Assembly (NCBI RefSeq): GCF_001061665.1
Contig: NZ_JVSP01000009.1
Coordinates: forward strand, 1 to 32,366
Reading direction: 5' to 3'
Length of the DNA: 32,366 bases
Origin: Rothia mucilaginosa
Lineage (GTDB): Bacteria; Actinomycetota; Actinomycetes; Actinomycetales; Micrococcaceae
The notes beneath the pieces are model-generated. The model ran no database searches and was not told where the DNA came from. It worked only from the letters and a program-made list of their open reading frames with translations. The translations under genes were made by a program, and so were the position numbers. Positions 1 to 7,680 of this stretch are shown here, piece after piece. Each line of letters starts with the position of its first letter. Position 1 is the stretch's first letter.

Positions 1-270
1 GGGATGAGTAAGCCTGAGGCGATGATGCGTTTCGGTATTGCAAGCGTAACACCGTTGAAGCAGTGGTGCAGGCTGTACCGGCAGGGCGGCGCGCAGGCGC
101 TTAAACCTAAGCCCAAGGGCAGGCCGAAGGGGTCGGTGCGGGCGGTGCCGCCAACGCGTGAGGAGGAACTCGAAGAGCGCGTGCGCAAGCTTGAGGCGCA
201 GGTGGCGTACCTAAAAAAATCGATTGCCCTGAAGGCGCACAGACGCTCCCAAACCGGGACAAAGCCCTAG
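1..270 (+). CDS. IS3 transposase OrfA, 5' end beyond window
   Basis: This is the helix-turn-helix DNA-binding subunit of an IS3-family transposase. The visible part starts inside the HTH (the F-G-I-A-S-x-x-x-L-K-Q-W pattern), followed by a basic linker (KPKPKGRPKGS) and a short leucine-zipper-like helix (E-E-R-V-R-K-L-E-A-Q-V-A-Y-L-K-K). Family members usually have about 25 more residues before this point, and the frame is open to base 1, so the ATG at base 4 is probably internal. The stop at 268-270 overlaps the GTG of orfB by one base. OrfA alone normally acts as a regulator, while the OrfAB fusion made by -1 frameshifting at the A7 run is the active transposase. Confidence 0.85.
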   Translation, partial: GMSKPEAMMRFGIASVTPLKQWCRLYRQGGAQALKPKPKGRPKGSVRAVPPTREEELEERVRKLEAQVAYLKKSIALKAHRRSQTGTKP

Positions 271-292
271 TGGTCGCTGAGCTTTCAGGGCA
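213..292 (+). promoter_or_regulatory. Programmed -1 ribosomal frameshift signal of the IS
   Basis: The heptamer A-AAA-AAA at 213-219 sits in the correct phase for tandem slippage (zero-frame codons CTA AAA AAA). Five bases later a 12-pair stem can form between 225-236 and 281-292, with one G-U pair and a loop of about 44 bases. After a -1 shift the frame stays open through the orfB GTG at 270, giving a continuous OrfAB fusion. Slippery heptamer, spacer and stem match the known arrangement for IS3-family elements. Confidence 0.85.
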
Positions 293-1130
293 GGGACACG
301 CGGTGCGTGATCTCCTCGAAGCTGCTGGCCTTGCCAGGTCGAGCTACTACTACGCGCTGGCTCACCCCCAGCAGCCAACCAGAGTACAGCTACGTGCCAA
401 GGTCGCCCAGATCTTTTCGCGTACCCCCAACGGGTGTGGTCACAGGCAGATAGCTATGTGCCTGCGCGCTGAGGAAGGGGTGCGTATCGCTGATAAGACG
501 GTTTTGAAGATGATGCGTCAGATGGGGCTGCGCTGCGGTATACGCCGTGAGAGGGCCTACCATAGGTACAACTCCTACAAGGGGGAGGTGGGGCAAAGTT
601 TTGAGAACGTCATCGGTCGCGATTTCACGGCGACTGGTCCTTGGCAGAAGTTGGGTACCGACGTCACCGAGTTCAAGCTTTCCTTCGGTAAGGCCTATCT
701 CGCTCCGGTTTACGACTTTGCCAGTAAAGAGATTGTTGCCCACTCGATCTCGATGTGCCCTAATCTTGCCCAGCAGCAAGAGATGCTTCAGGTACTCATG
801 GATGCCAAACCCGAGGGAGCTAAGCCGATTTTGCACTCGGATATGGGGTGGCAGTATCAGCACGAGACCTACATCAGTATGCTCGCTGATAATGGTTTTA
901 TCCAGAGCATGTCACGCAAAGGTAACTGCATCGACAATGGTGCCACTGAGCAGGTCTTTGGACATCTGAAGGACGAGTTTTTTCGCGGGCAGGACTGGCC
1001 AACCTTCGAGAGTTTCAAAGCTGACCTTGAAGCCTATATCACGCACTGGAATACAACAAGACGCCAGGTAAAGCTTAAGGGCCTGACCCCGGTTGAGTAC
1101 CGGGTTCAGGCCCTGCAGGAAGCTGCATAG
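270..1130 (+). CDS. IS3 transposase OrfB, DDE integrase catalytic domain
   Basis: This is the catalytic half of the IS3-family transposase, 286 aa from a GTG that overlaps the orfA stop. The N-terminal part is the HTH_21-like region (R-S-S-Y-Y-Y, then G-H-R-Q-I), followed by a retroviral-integrase fold. The catalytic triad is visible: D131 in LGTDVTEF, D191 in LHSDMGWQY, and E227 in NGATEQVFGHLK, with 35 residues between the second D and the E, as expected for DDE(35)E enzymes. The C-terminus (W-N-x-x-R-R-x-x-L-K-G-L-T-P-V-E-Y) is the normal family ending. Full length and no internal stop suggest a functional enzyme. It is most likely expressed as an OrfAB fusion; independent initiation at GTG is possible, but no clear ribosome site was seen. 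Confidence 0.93.
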   Translation: MVAELSGQGHAVRDLLEAAGLARSSYYYALAHPQQPTRVQLRAKVAQIFSRTPNGCGHRQIAMCLRAEEGVRIADKTVLKMMRQMGLRCGIRRERAYHRYNSYKGEVGQSFENVIGRDFTATGPWQKLGTDVTEFKLSFGKAYLAPVYDFASKEIVAHSISMCPNLAQQQEMLQVLMDAKPEGAKPILHSDMGWQYQHETYISMLADNGFIQSMSRKGNCIDNGATEQVFGHLKDEFFRGQDWPTFESFKADLEAYITHWNTTRRQVKLKGLTPVEYRVQALQEAA

Positions 1131-1151
1131 CGGCTACTATTTAAAGCGTCC

Positions 1152-1171
1152 AAGTTTCGGGGCGCAGTTCA
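1152..1171 (+). repeat. Right terminal inverted repeat (IRR) of the IS
   Basis: The segment ends in TTTCGGGGCGCAGTTCA, whose complement begins TGAACTGCGCCCCGAAA, a form typical of IS3-family termini (TGA at the tip). It lies 41 bases after the orfB stop. The left repeat is outside the window, so the exact boundary is inferred. Confidence 0.7.
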
Positions 1172-1228
1172 TCTCCGGCGCGGGGGCTTTTCGTATAAGG
1201 CTGTTGCGTGGCGATACCTGGAGGTGTG

Positions 1229-1441
1229 CTACTTGGAGGCGCGCGGCTTGGCGAATCGGCGCTCGCCCAGGTAGCCGAGCAGGCTACCGAACGCGGTCCA
1301 CTGCAGGGCAGCTAGAAGCAGGGTGGGCGGGTCGGTCACCTCAAAGGAATTGGGAATGACTCGGAACCACAGCAGCGGCAGGTAAATCAGAAAAAGAATG
1401 GGGGAAGCCCACACAAAGAACGGGACGGAGCGCTTGGCCAT
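1229..1441 (-). CDS. Small two-helix membrane protein, unknown function
   Basis: A 70-aa protein starting at an ATG (M-A-K-R-S-V-P-F-F) preceded by a strong ribosome site (GAGGAGG, about 6 bases upstream); longer in-frame starts lack such a site. It has two hydrophobic segments, roughly residues 7-28 (F-F-V-W-A-S-P-I-L-F-L-I-Y-L-P-L-L-W) and 40-60, joined by a short loop, and a basic C-terminus. The shape resembles the small actinobacterial 'DUF3311-like' proteins, but the match is too weak to name. It stands alone between the IS and disA and reads toward the IS end, so the IS inserted just downstream of it without disrupting it. Confidence 0.7.
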   Translation of the reverse strand: MAKRSVPFFVWASPILFLIYLPLLWFRVIPNSFEVTDPPTLLLAALQWTAFGSLLGYLGERRFAKPRASK

Positions 1442-1543
1442 AGTGACCTCCTCGTGACGTGTTATGGCCTGGACGAGGGGAAACCTCTGTCGACACATCA
1501 TAACCCGGAACCGTTCTCAATTGCTAGGGGTGTACCCGGGTGA

Positions 1544-2605
1544 TTAGAGGTAGCGCTCCAGGCTGCTTTCCGCCATGCGGGTCAGCTGCTCGCGCACCGT
1601 GCGGGCGCGCGCCTCGCCCACGCCGTCCACGGCTCGCAAATCCTCAAGGGAGGCCGCCATGAGGGCCTGAAGGCTTCCGAAGCGCTCCACGAGGCGTTCG
1701 GCAATCGCGTTCGGAATGCTCGGAATACCGTCCAGCAGACGGAAGCCGCGCGGTTGCAGGGGAGTCTCCAAATCGGGGTTCTCGCCAAAGCCGACGGTGC
1801 GGGCAATCGTGCGCAGATCCACGATAGCCATATCGTCCAGGTTCTGAAGCGCCTCAACACCGGCGGTAATCAGCTCGTCGTTCACCTCGGGCAGGTAGTC
1901 GCGCAGAATCAGGTCGCTAGCGGTCATCTCGGGGGCGCGTAGCTCCTCCAGCTGCAGGGCAATCAGGCGGCCGTGCACGCCAAGCTCCAGCACGTAGTGG
2001 CTGACCTCGCGGATAATGCGGTTCACCATCTCCATGCGCTGAAGGGTCATCGCCACATCCGCCAGGGACACGTTCGATTCAATCTCCAGGGCCGAGAGCG
2101 AGGAAAGCACAGAGCGCAGGCGCTTCTTATAGCTTTCAAGGGTCTGAATCGCCTGGTTCGCGCGGGCCATGAGGTACTGGCTGTCCTCGACCGTGTAGCG
2201 GGTGCCGTCAACGTACACCGAAATGACGGACATTGAGGCGCTCACCGAAATCACCGGGAAACCGGTCTGAATCGCGGTGCGCTCGGCGGTGCGGTGGCGG
2301 GTGCCGGACTCGTTTGTCTCAATGGAGGCGTCCGGCATGAGTTGCACTGCGGCGTGCAACAGGCGGGTGGCGTCGCGGTCGCAGATGATGGCGCCATCCA
2401 TCTTCGCCAGCTCGCGCAGGCGGGTTGCCGAAAACTCAGTGTCGATGTTGAAACCGCCCGAAGACATGGAGGAAACGGTGCGGTCGGATCCGAGTACGAT
2501 GAGCGCGCCCGTACGGCCACGCATGATGCGTTCTAAGCCCTCGCGGAGCTCGGTGCCGGGGGCGATTCGGGCGATAGTTTTCAACAAAAGGTCACTATAA
2601 TTCAT
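1544..2605 (-). CDS. disA: DNA integrity scanning diadenylate cyclase DisA
   Basis: DisA makes cyclic di-AMP from two ATP and scans DNA for branched structures, slowing synthesis when it meets damage. The N-terminal DAC domain shows D-G-A (residues 70-72) and R-H-R-T-A-E-R (103-109), the two signature motifs of the nucleotide site. A helical spine follows, and the C-terminus has a helix-hairpin-helix DNA-binding domain (I-P-x-I-P; V-D-G-V-G-E-A-R-A). The ATG at 2605 (M-N-Y-S-D-L-L) gives 353 aa and aligns with the usual family N-terminus. An upstream ATG at 2629 would add 8 residues, and a GTG at 2611 lies 7 bases after TACAAT. No ribosome site precedes any of these. It is divergent from radA, a common genomic neighbour. 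Confidence 0.96.
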   Translation of the reverse strand: MNYSDLLLKTIARIAPGTELREGLERIMRGRTGALIVLGSDRTVSSMSSGGFNIDTEFSATRLRELAKMDGAIICDRDATRLLHAAVQLMPDASIETNESGTRHRTAERTAIQTGFPVISVSASMSVISVYVDGTRYTVEDSQYLMARANQAIQTLESYKKRLRSVLSSLSALEIESNVSLADVAMTLQRMEMVNRIIREVSHYVLELGVHGRLIALQLEELRAPEMTASDLILRDYLPEVNDELITAGVEALQNLDDMAIVDLRTIARTVGFGENPDLETPLQPRGFRLLDGIPSIPNAIAERLVERFGSLQALMAASLEDLRAVDGVGEARARTVREQLTRMAESSLERYL

Positions 2606-2839
2606 CTGCACGAAAACCATTGTACCCATAAGGGTGGTTATTGAGCCAGGTCAGGGGCGAAACGGCGGGCTAAAGTGCCTTAAAAACGAATAGATATTCT
2701 TGATTTTAAACGATGTTGAAATGTTGTTCCCCGGGAGGCACTTGCGGCGGCCCCGGATGGTTTTACGGGTGCGGGCCGCCCCGCTGTACGCCCGTCGCGA
2801 GAGATGACCTTCGCCCCGGTAAGAAAGCGGGCCCGCCCC

Positions 2840-2852
2840 TACAATAGAGCCA
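2840..2852 (+). promoter_or_regulatory. -10 box of radA, predicted leaderless start
   Basis: TACAAT at 2840-2845 is followed by six bases and then the ATG. Normal promoter spacing puts the transcript start at or next to the A of the start codon. No ribosome-binding sequence is present. No convincing -35 box was found. Confidence 0.5.
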
Positions 2853-4318
2853 TGAGCGCCCGCACCAAGACCACCAAAACCGCCCCCGCCTACCGCTGCA
2901 CCGAATGTGGCTGGACCACCGCCAAGTGGGTGGGCCGCTGCGGCGAGTGTCAGACCTGGGGCACCGTCGAAGAAGCCGCCGGGGGAACCCGCGCGCGCAC
3001 CCGTGCCGCATCCAGCGTGCAGAAACCCGCCCAGCCCATCGCCGAGGTCGACTCGCGTGTGGCCGCCTACATGAGCACCGGAAACCCCGAATTTGACCGC
3101 GTACTCGGCGGCGGACTCGTGCCCGGCGCGGTCATCCTCATGGCGGGCGAACCCGGCGTGGGCAAGTCCACCCTACTGCTGGACGTTGCCGCCACCTTCG
3201 CGTGCGGCACCGCCGGGATTGCGGGTCGGAAGGGCGCGCAGAACCGGACGAACACCCCAGCGCAAAACACCTCTGCGCAGAACACCCAGCCGCCGCGCCC
3301 GGTCCTGTACATCACCGGCGAGGAATCCGCCGCGCAGGTCAAGCTTCGCGCCGACCGCATCGGTGCCATCGCGGAAACCCTCTACCTGACCAGCGAAACC
3401 GACCTCGGTACCGCCCTGGCTCACATCGAGCAGATTGACCCGGCGCTGCTGGTCATCGACTCCGTGCAGACCCTCGCCTCCGCGGAAGTTGAGGGTAGCG
3501 CCGGTGGTGTCACCCAGGTGCGCGAGGTCGCCGCCTCCGTGATTGCAGCCGCGAAGGAACGCAATATGTGCACCCTGCTCGTGGGTCACGTGACCAAGGA
3601 GGGCACCATCGCGGGCCCGCGCCTGCTTGAGCACTTGGTGGACGTGGTCTGCCAGTTCGAGGGCGATAAGCACTCGAATATCCGCATGCTGCGCGCGATC
3701 AAGAACCGCTTCGGCCCCACCGACGAGGTGGGCTGCTTTGACATGCACGAGGATGGCATCGCGCCCGTGCTGGACCCCTCCGGCATGTTCGTCTCCAGCA
3801 CCCCGCACCCGGTGGCGGGCACCTGCGTGACCGTCACGATGGAGGGCCGCCGACCCCTGCTCGCGGAGGTTCAGGCACTGCTGGATCAGGCGGTGGCACC
3901 CGCCCCGCGCCGTACCGTCTCGGGCCTGGATTCAGCGCGTATCCAGATGCTGTTGGCGGTGCTGCAGCGCCGCGCCGGGCTGAACGTGGGCAAGCTCGAC
4001 TGCTACGTCTCCACGGTGGGCGGTGCAAAAATTGCCGAGCCCGCCGCCGACCTGGCGTGCGTCATGGCGCTTGCCTCGGCGGCGCAAAATAAGCCGCTAC
4101 CGCGTAAACTCGCGGTCTTCGGCGAGGTCGGCCTGGCGGGTGAGGTGCGCGCCGTGCCGGGCATCCGCCAGCGCATCGCGGAGGTGGGCCGCCTGGGCTT
4201 CACGCACGTGCTGGTGCCCGCCTCCCCGACCGGCGTGGGAGACGTGCCCGAGGGCGTGACCGTGCGTGAGGTGACCACCCTGGGTGAGGCGCTCGCGCTG
4301 CTCTTCCCGCAGAAGTAG
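2852..4318 (+). CDS. radA: DNA repair ATPase RadA (Sms)
   Basis: RadA is a RecA-like ATPase that processes recombination intermediates. The order is a four-cysteine zinc finger (C-T-E-C and C-G-E-C), Walker A GEPGVGKST at residues 99-107, the GEES motif, Walker B (L-L-V-I-D-S-V-Q-T), the RadA-specific KNRFG motif at 284-288, and a C-terminal Lon-protease-like domain. The ATG at 2852 gives 488 aa; a longer frame from 2804 adds 16 unconserved residues. TACAAT at 2840-2845 lies 6 bases before this ATG with no ribosome site, suggesting a leaderless mRNA. An extra low-complexity segment rich in A-Q-N-T lies between Walker A and the GEES motif. It is convergent with the FUSC gene across a shared terminator. 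Confidence 0.97.
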   Translation: MSARTKTTKTAPAYRCTECGWTTAKWVGRCGECQTWGTVEEAAGGTRARTRAASSVQKPAQPIAEVDSRVAAYMSTGNPEFDRVLGGGLVPGAVILMAGEPGVGKSTLLLDVAATFACGTAGIAGRKGAQNRTNTPAQNTSAQNTQPPRPVLYITGEESAAQVKLRADRIGAIAETLYLTSETDLGTALAHIEQIDPALLVIDSVQTLASAEVEGSAGGVTQVREVAASVIAAAKERNMCTLLVGHVTKEGTIAGPRLLEHLVDVVCQFEGDKHSNIRMLRAIKNRFGPTDEVGCFDMHEDGIAPVLDPSGMFVSSTPHPVAGTCVTVTMEGRRPLLAEVQALLDQAVAPAPRRTVSGLDSARIQMLLAVLQRRAGLNVGKLDCYVSTVGGAKIAEPAADLACVMALASAAQNKPLPRKLAVFGEVGLAGEVRAVPGIRQRIAEVGRLGFTHVLVPASPTGVGDVPEGVTVREVTTLGEALALLFPQK

Positions 4319-4354
4319 CCGCCCGCGCATCAACAGCATAGAGATAGCAAGAAA

Positions 4355-4394
4355 GGGGGCTCCCGGCTGGCGTGAATGTCGGCCGGGAGCCCCT
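4355..4394. terminator. Bidirectional terminator between radA and the FUSC gene
   Basis: A perfect 12-pair stem (4356-4367 with 4382-4393, GGGGCTCCCGGC and complement) with a 14-base loop lies between two convergent genes. The T-rich flank (CTTTCTTGC) is on the minus-strand side, so it should stop the FUSC transcript best and radA less efficiently. Confidence 0.8.
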
Positions 4395-4426
4395 CCGCTA
4401 TGCTTTGCGGGTGGTCGCCGACCCCG

Positions 4427-5821
4427 TTAGTCCCGGCGAACCTGCGAGGGACGGTCGGTGCGCGGCTGGGAGGTATTCTCCTCCTCGTTCTCGAACAGCA
4501 TGATGTTGATCGAACGGGTGTGTAGCTGATCGGGCTGTCGCTGGATATTCTCCGAAGCGTTCTCCGGAACGGTACCCGTCACGGTGGCGGCGCCCATTTC
4601 GGCGGCGCGCGCCTCCATCTCTTCAGAGCTCACGTGCAGGTCAATCACCGGCAGGGAGGAGGTGCTCGGGGCGTGCTGCGTAATGGCCTCGCCCAGGGGC
4701 ATTAGCTTGTCCAGAGCCTCCTTGTGGCTCATGCCGGTGGCCTCCATGAAGTCCACCACGATGAGGCGCAGCATCAGCACCAGCGACTCGCCCTCGAAGG
4801 ATGCCACACCCATGTAGTGCGGGTTGAGGGTTCCGGCCAGGCGCACCATGCGGTCCTGCGCCTTCTTCATGTAGTGCTCGCGCTCTTCCTTCTTCGGCGC
4901 AGACATGCCCAGGCCGATGCTTTGGGAGGCCAGCGACAGCTCGTCCAGGGCCTTACTCAGCGAAACCAGCGCGGCCGAACGCAGCTGCACGTGGCGGATA
5001 GTTGAGGCCATGCGACGGTTGAGCACGCGGTCATTACGAATGGCCAGATCCACCGCGGCGAGGGTCTTCGCCAGGCGTTCCAGCTCCTCGCGGTTCTTAC
5101 GGCTCTTCCACGACAGGTCGTTCATGCCCTGCGCGGTAATCAGGTCGCCTCGGCACGCATCATACAGCGGCTGCAGAGCGCGGGCATCAAGCAGGCTCTG
5201 GTACGCCTTGTTGTAGTCGTAGTAGCGGATTGCCTCGGAGGAGAGCTGGAAAACCTTCGCGAAGGCATCCATGAGGGCGATGGCGCGGGCGCGCGGGTTC
5301 TTACGCGGGTCGCGCGGCATCAGGTACATGGCGAGGAACGCGAAAGCGCCACCGACAATGCCGTCGAAACTGCGGGTGAACGCATCGTCAGGTACGGGCA
5401 GTAGCAACGTGAAACAGGCCTGGAAGCTGAGCTGAATCGTAAAAATAATGCCCTTATCAATAAATCGGGCAACAATCACGGTCAAGAAAAGCACCACTGC
5501 CGCCTGCCAGGTACCGTGACCGAGCAGAATCAGCAGAAGGTCGCCAATGAGAATGCCGAGGGTCACGCCGAAGGAGACCTCAAGGATTCGGCGGGCATGC
5601 TTAGCGCCGCTCACATAGCCCAGGGATACGAGGGCAGCGACCGGCGCGAAAATGGGCTCGTGGTGGCCCAGGACGCGCTCAGCGAAAAGCCAAGCGCCCA
5701 TAGACGCCGCAACAATCTGCACAGACTGAAAGAAGTCTGCTCGGACTCGGTGAAGACCCTCACGGACGAACTGTCGGGTGTTCTGTTCAGTAGTGCGTAG
5801 AATGTCTGCGAATTGTGCCAT
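4427..5821 (-). CDS. FUSC / aromatic acid exporter (ArAE)-type membrane protein
   Basis: An integral membrane protein of the fusaric-acid-resistance / ArAE superfamily, 464 aa from the ATG at 5821. The N-terminal half holds about six membrane helices in the FUSC_2 pattern, including the motif around P-I-F-A-P-V-A-A-L-V-S-L-G-Y and R-R-I-L-E-V-S-F-G-V-T-L-G-I-L-I-G-D. The C-terminal half is a long soluble helical domain with a charged, disordered tail. Relatives export small organic acids or act in envelope functions; the substrate cannot be told here. An alternative start at 5833 adds MMVP. TATGAT lies 7 bases before the 5821 ATG and no ribosome site is seen, which supports the shorter leaderless start. 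Confidence 0.85.
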   Translation of the reverse strand: MAQFADILRTTEQNTRQFVREGLHRVRADFFQSVQIVAASMGAWLFAERVLGHHEPIFAPVAALVSLGYVSGAKHARRILEVSFGVTLGILIGDLLLILLGHGTWQAAVVLFLTVIVARFIDKGIIFTIQLSFQACFTLLLPVPDDAFTRSFDGIVGGAFAFLAMYLMPRDPRKNPRARAIALMDAFAKVFQLSSEAIRYYDYNKAYQSLLDARALQPLYDACRGDLITAQGMNDLSWKSRKNREELERLAKTLAAVDLAIRNDRVLNRRMASTIRHVQLRSAALVSLSKALDELSLASQSIGLGMSAPKKEEREHYMKKAQDRMVRLAGTLNPHYMGVASFEGESLVLMLRLIVVDFMEATGMSHKEALDKLMPLGEAITQHAPSTSSLPVIDLHVSSEEMEARAAEMGAATVTGTVPENASENIQRQPDQLHTRSINIMLFENEEENTSQPRTDRPSQVRRD

Positions 5822-5976
5822 GGGAACCATCATACCGTCGAGTCGAGCGGGGCGAGGGGAGGCCGGGTCTCACGGTTCTGTGACGTGCGACCTGCACCCC
5901 CGGCCAGGTCGGGAGCTCCCCCAGGGGTTTGCTGATGCCCCGGAAGAGCGCCCGAGGAGGGGAGGAGTGCCGCGGC

Positions 5977-7677
5977 TTACCCGCGGATGCGGCGGGCCAC
6001 CCGGCGCAGAAAGCCGGTGCGGTTCTCGGGCTCCGGCGGCTCGGGGTTACGCTCGTCCCGGGCTTCCCCTCGAGGTTCGTTGTCGCCGGGGCCGGTCGCC
6101 TCGCGGGGCTCTTCCCGCTCGGCCAGCAGGCGCTCGAGCTCGGTGCGGTGCACGGCATCCCAGGAGTGCGCGCGGTCGGACATGGCCCACTCGAATCCGG
6201 CCGTCAGGCTCGTGGCCGTGAAGAGATCGCGGGCGGCGCGCACCGTGGCGGCCAGCGGCTCGGGGAGTGCCGGGACCTGCTCCACGGTGGGGAAGGGTGC
6301 GGGGGCTTCTGTTTTTCCGGGCTTCTCTTCACCGTGCGCAAGAATCTGCGTCAGCAGGTAGGCACGTTCGGCTTGTAGCGCCTCCAGCAGTTCGGCGCGG
6401 CGCGCATCCGATGCCACCGCCGCATGTCGCAGGGCGGTGGCGACCATCAGCTCGGGAACACCGCCGGCAAGCATACCCAACGGCAGGGTGAACTCGCCCA
6501 GCCCGTACTGGCTCAGCGCGCCGCCCACCCGCATCTGCGTGAACGCATCGGGAATCAGCGCGAGCACCGGAATACCGGCCGCGGCCGAGAAGACCGCCGG
6601 GTGGTAGCGGCTGGTCAGCGTGAACGCCGCCGCACGGTGCACTGCGACGCTCTGGTCGGCGTGCAGAATCGGTAGCAGGGTCGCCGGGGTGGAGGGGCTG
6701 AGCCGCTCGGCGATGCGCTGGTGCGCCTGAATATCGCCGCTGGTCGGGTCCTGCGGGTCACCGTAGTGGCTCAGAAACACGGGCGCGTAGCCGTGCTCGC
6801 GCCACATGCTGTCGAGTAGGCGTGCAATCTGCTGAGCCTGCTGGTCGGTACATTCGTTGACGGTCACGCAGACGTAGTGCTCTGGCAGCTCGTTAAGTGC
6901 CTGACTTGCTGAAATACCCTCCGCATAGTGCAGGGTGCGTGCCGGGTAAACCGTCGGGTAGTCGGTAGCGTCATCCACGCTCAGGCGCGCGTCAATATCC
7001 CGTTCGCGGCACCAGGCGAGTGAGGAGCTTTCGCGTACCGTCACCGAACGGGCGGTGCGGAGCATGCGCTCCAGAACCTGCGCATCCTCGGGGTTGAGGA
7101 CCGGGCCCAAGGACTGGCCGGTCACGAATAGGGGAACACCGGCGTACTCGGCGACGAGAGCCACCGAGGCACGCTCGTAGAGGAGCCAGCCGAAGCGGGA
7201 GTTGAGGTTGCCGCCGCCCGAGATGACGACCGCGTCCATGGCGGCGATGGAGTCCGCGAAGCCCACCATGCGTTCGACGGTCTGCTCCAGCGGATGCAAC
7301 ACCTCGGGCAGCGCCTGCACCTGCGGTAGTGCCAGCAACTCGGCGATGGAGGGCCGCTCCCGGTCGGCGTGCAGCTCAGTCAGGACGCACTCGAGCGCCG
7401 CGAGGGTCAGCTCGCGCTCGGCCGGCGCCCAGGGGAAGAGGAAAAACGGCAGGTAGGAGTAGCCATCGCCCTCTGCGCCGCGGGGCGCGTTGAGGTACCG
7501 CGCCGAGTGTCGCTCGTCGCGGGTCATGAGGGTGACCTCCGCGCCGCCTTCGGCAAGTGCCCGAGCGCTCGCAATGGTCATCGCCTCGTCGCCCACGTGG
7601 TAGGTGTGCTGGCCGATATCGCCGACCACGAGCACGCGCGGCGCGCGGGAATGAGTAGAATGAGCGTTCTCCGTCAT
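5977..7677 (-). CDS. Polysaccharide pyruvyl transferase family protein
   Basis: A 566-aa protein whose N-terminal about 430 residues match the polysaccharide pyruvyl transferase (PS_pyruv_trans) fold. Visible features are V-V-G-D-I-G-Q-H-T-Y-H-V-G-D-E-A-M near the start, V-I-S-G-G-G-N-L-N-S-R-F-G in the middle, and a second Rossmann half with T-S-R-Y-H-P-A-V-F-S-A-A-A-G-I-P-V-L-A-L. Family members add pyruvate ketals to surface glycans such as teichoic acids or capsules. The last about 130 residues are charged and probably disordered, ending in a basic stretch (R-R-V-A-R-R-I-R-G). It starts 3 bases after the glycosyltransferase stop, so the two are co-transcribed and likely act on the same surface polymer. 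The acceptor is unknown. Confidence 0.85.
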   Translation of the reverse strand: MTENAHSTHSRAPRVLVVGDIGQHTYHVGDEAMTIASARALAEGGAEVTLMTRDERHSARYLNAPRGAEGDGYSYLPFFLFPWAPAERELTLAALECVLTELHADRERPSIAELLALPQVQALPEVLHPLEQTVERMVGFADSIAAMDAVVISGGGNLNSRFGWLLYERASVALVAEYAGVPLFVTGQSLGPVLNPEDAQVLERMLRTARSVTVRESSSLAWCRERDIDARLSVDDATDYPTVYPARTLHYAEGISASQALNELPEHYVCVTVNECTDQQAQQIARLLDSMWREHGYAPVFLSHYGDPQDPTSGDIQAHQRIAERLSPSTPATLLPILHADQSVAVHRAAAFTLTSRYHPAVFSAAAGIPVLALIPDAFTQMRVGGALSQYGLGEFTLPLGMLAGGVPELMVATALRHAAVASDARRAELLEALQAERAYLLTQILAHGEEKPGKTEAPAPFPTVEQVPALPEPLAATVRAARDLFTATSLTAGFEWAMSDRAHSWDAVHRTELERLLAEREEPREATGPGDNEPRGEARDERNPEPPEPENRTGFLRRVARRIRG

Positions 7678-7680
7678 GGG

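Larger units (their letters stand above)
1..1171 (+). mobile_element. IS3-family insertion sequence (IS150-like group), left end outside window
   Basis: The element consists of orfA (cut by the window edge), orfB overlapping it in the -1 frame, a frameshift signal between them and a right terminal inverted repeat ending near 1171. The integrase-type DDE domain, the basic G-R-P-K linker in OrfA and the terminal sequence (its complement starts TGAACTGCGCCCC) are typical of the IS3 family; the OrfA linker resembles the IS150 group. Both reading frames are open with no disabling stop, so the element looks intact on this side. Target-site duplication cannot be judged because the left end is missing. 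Confidence 0.9.
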
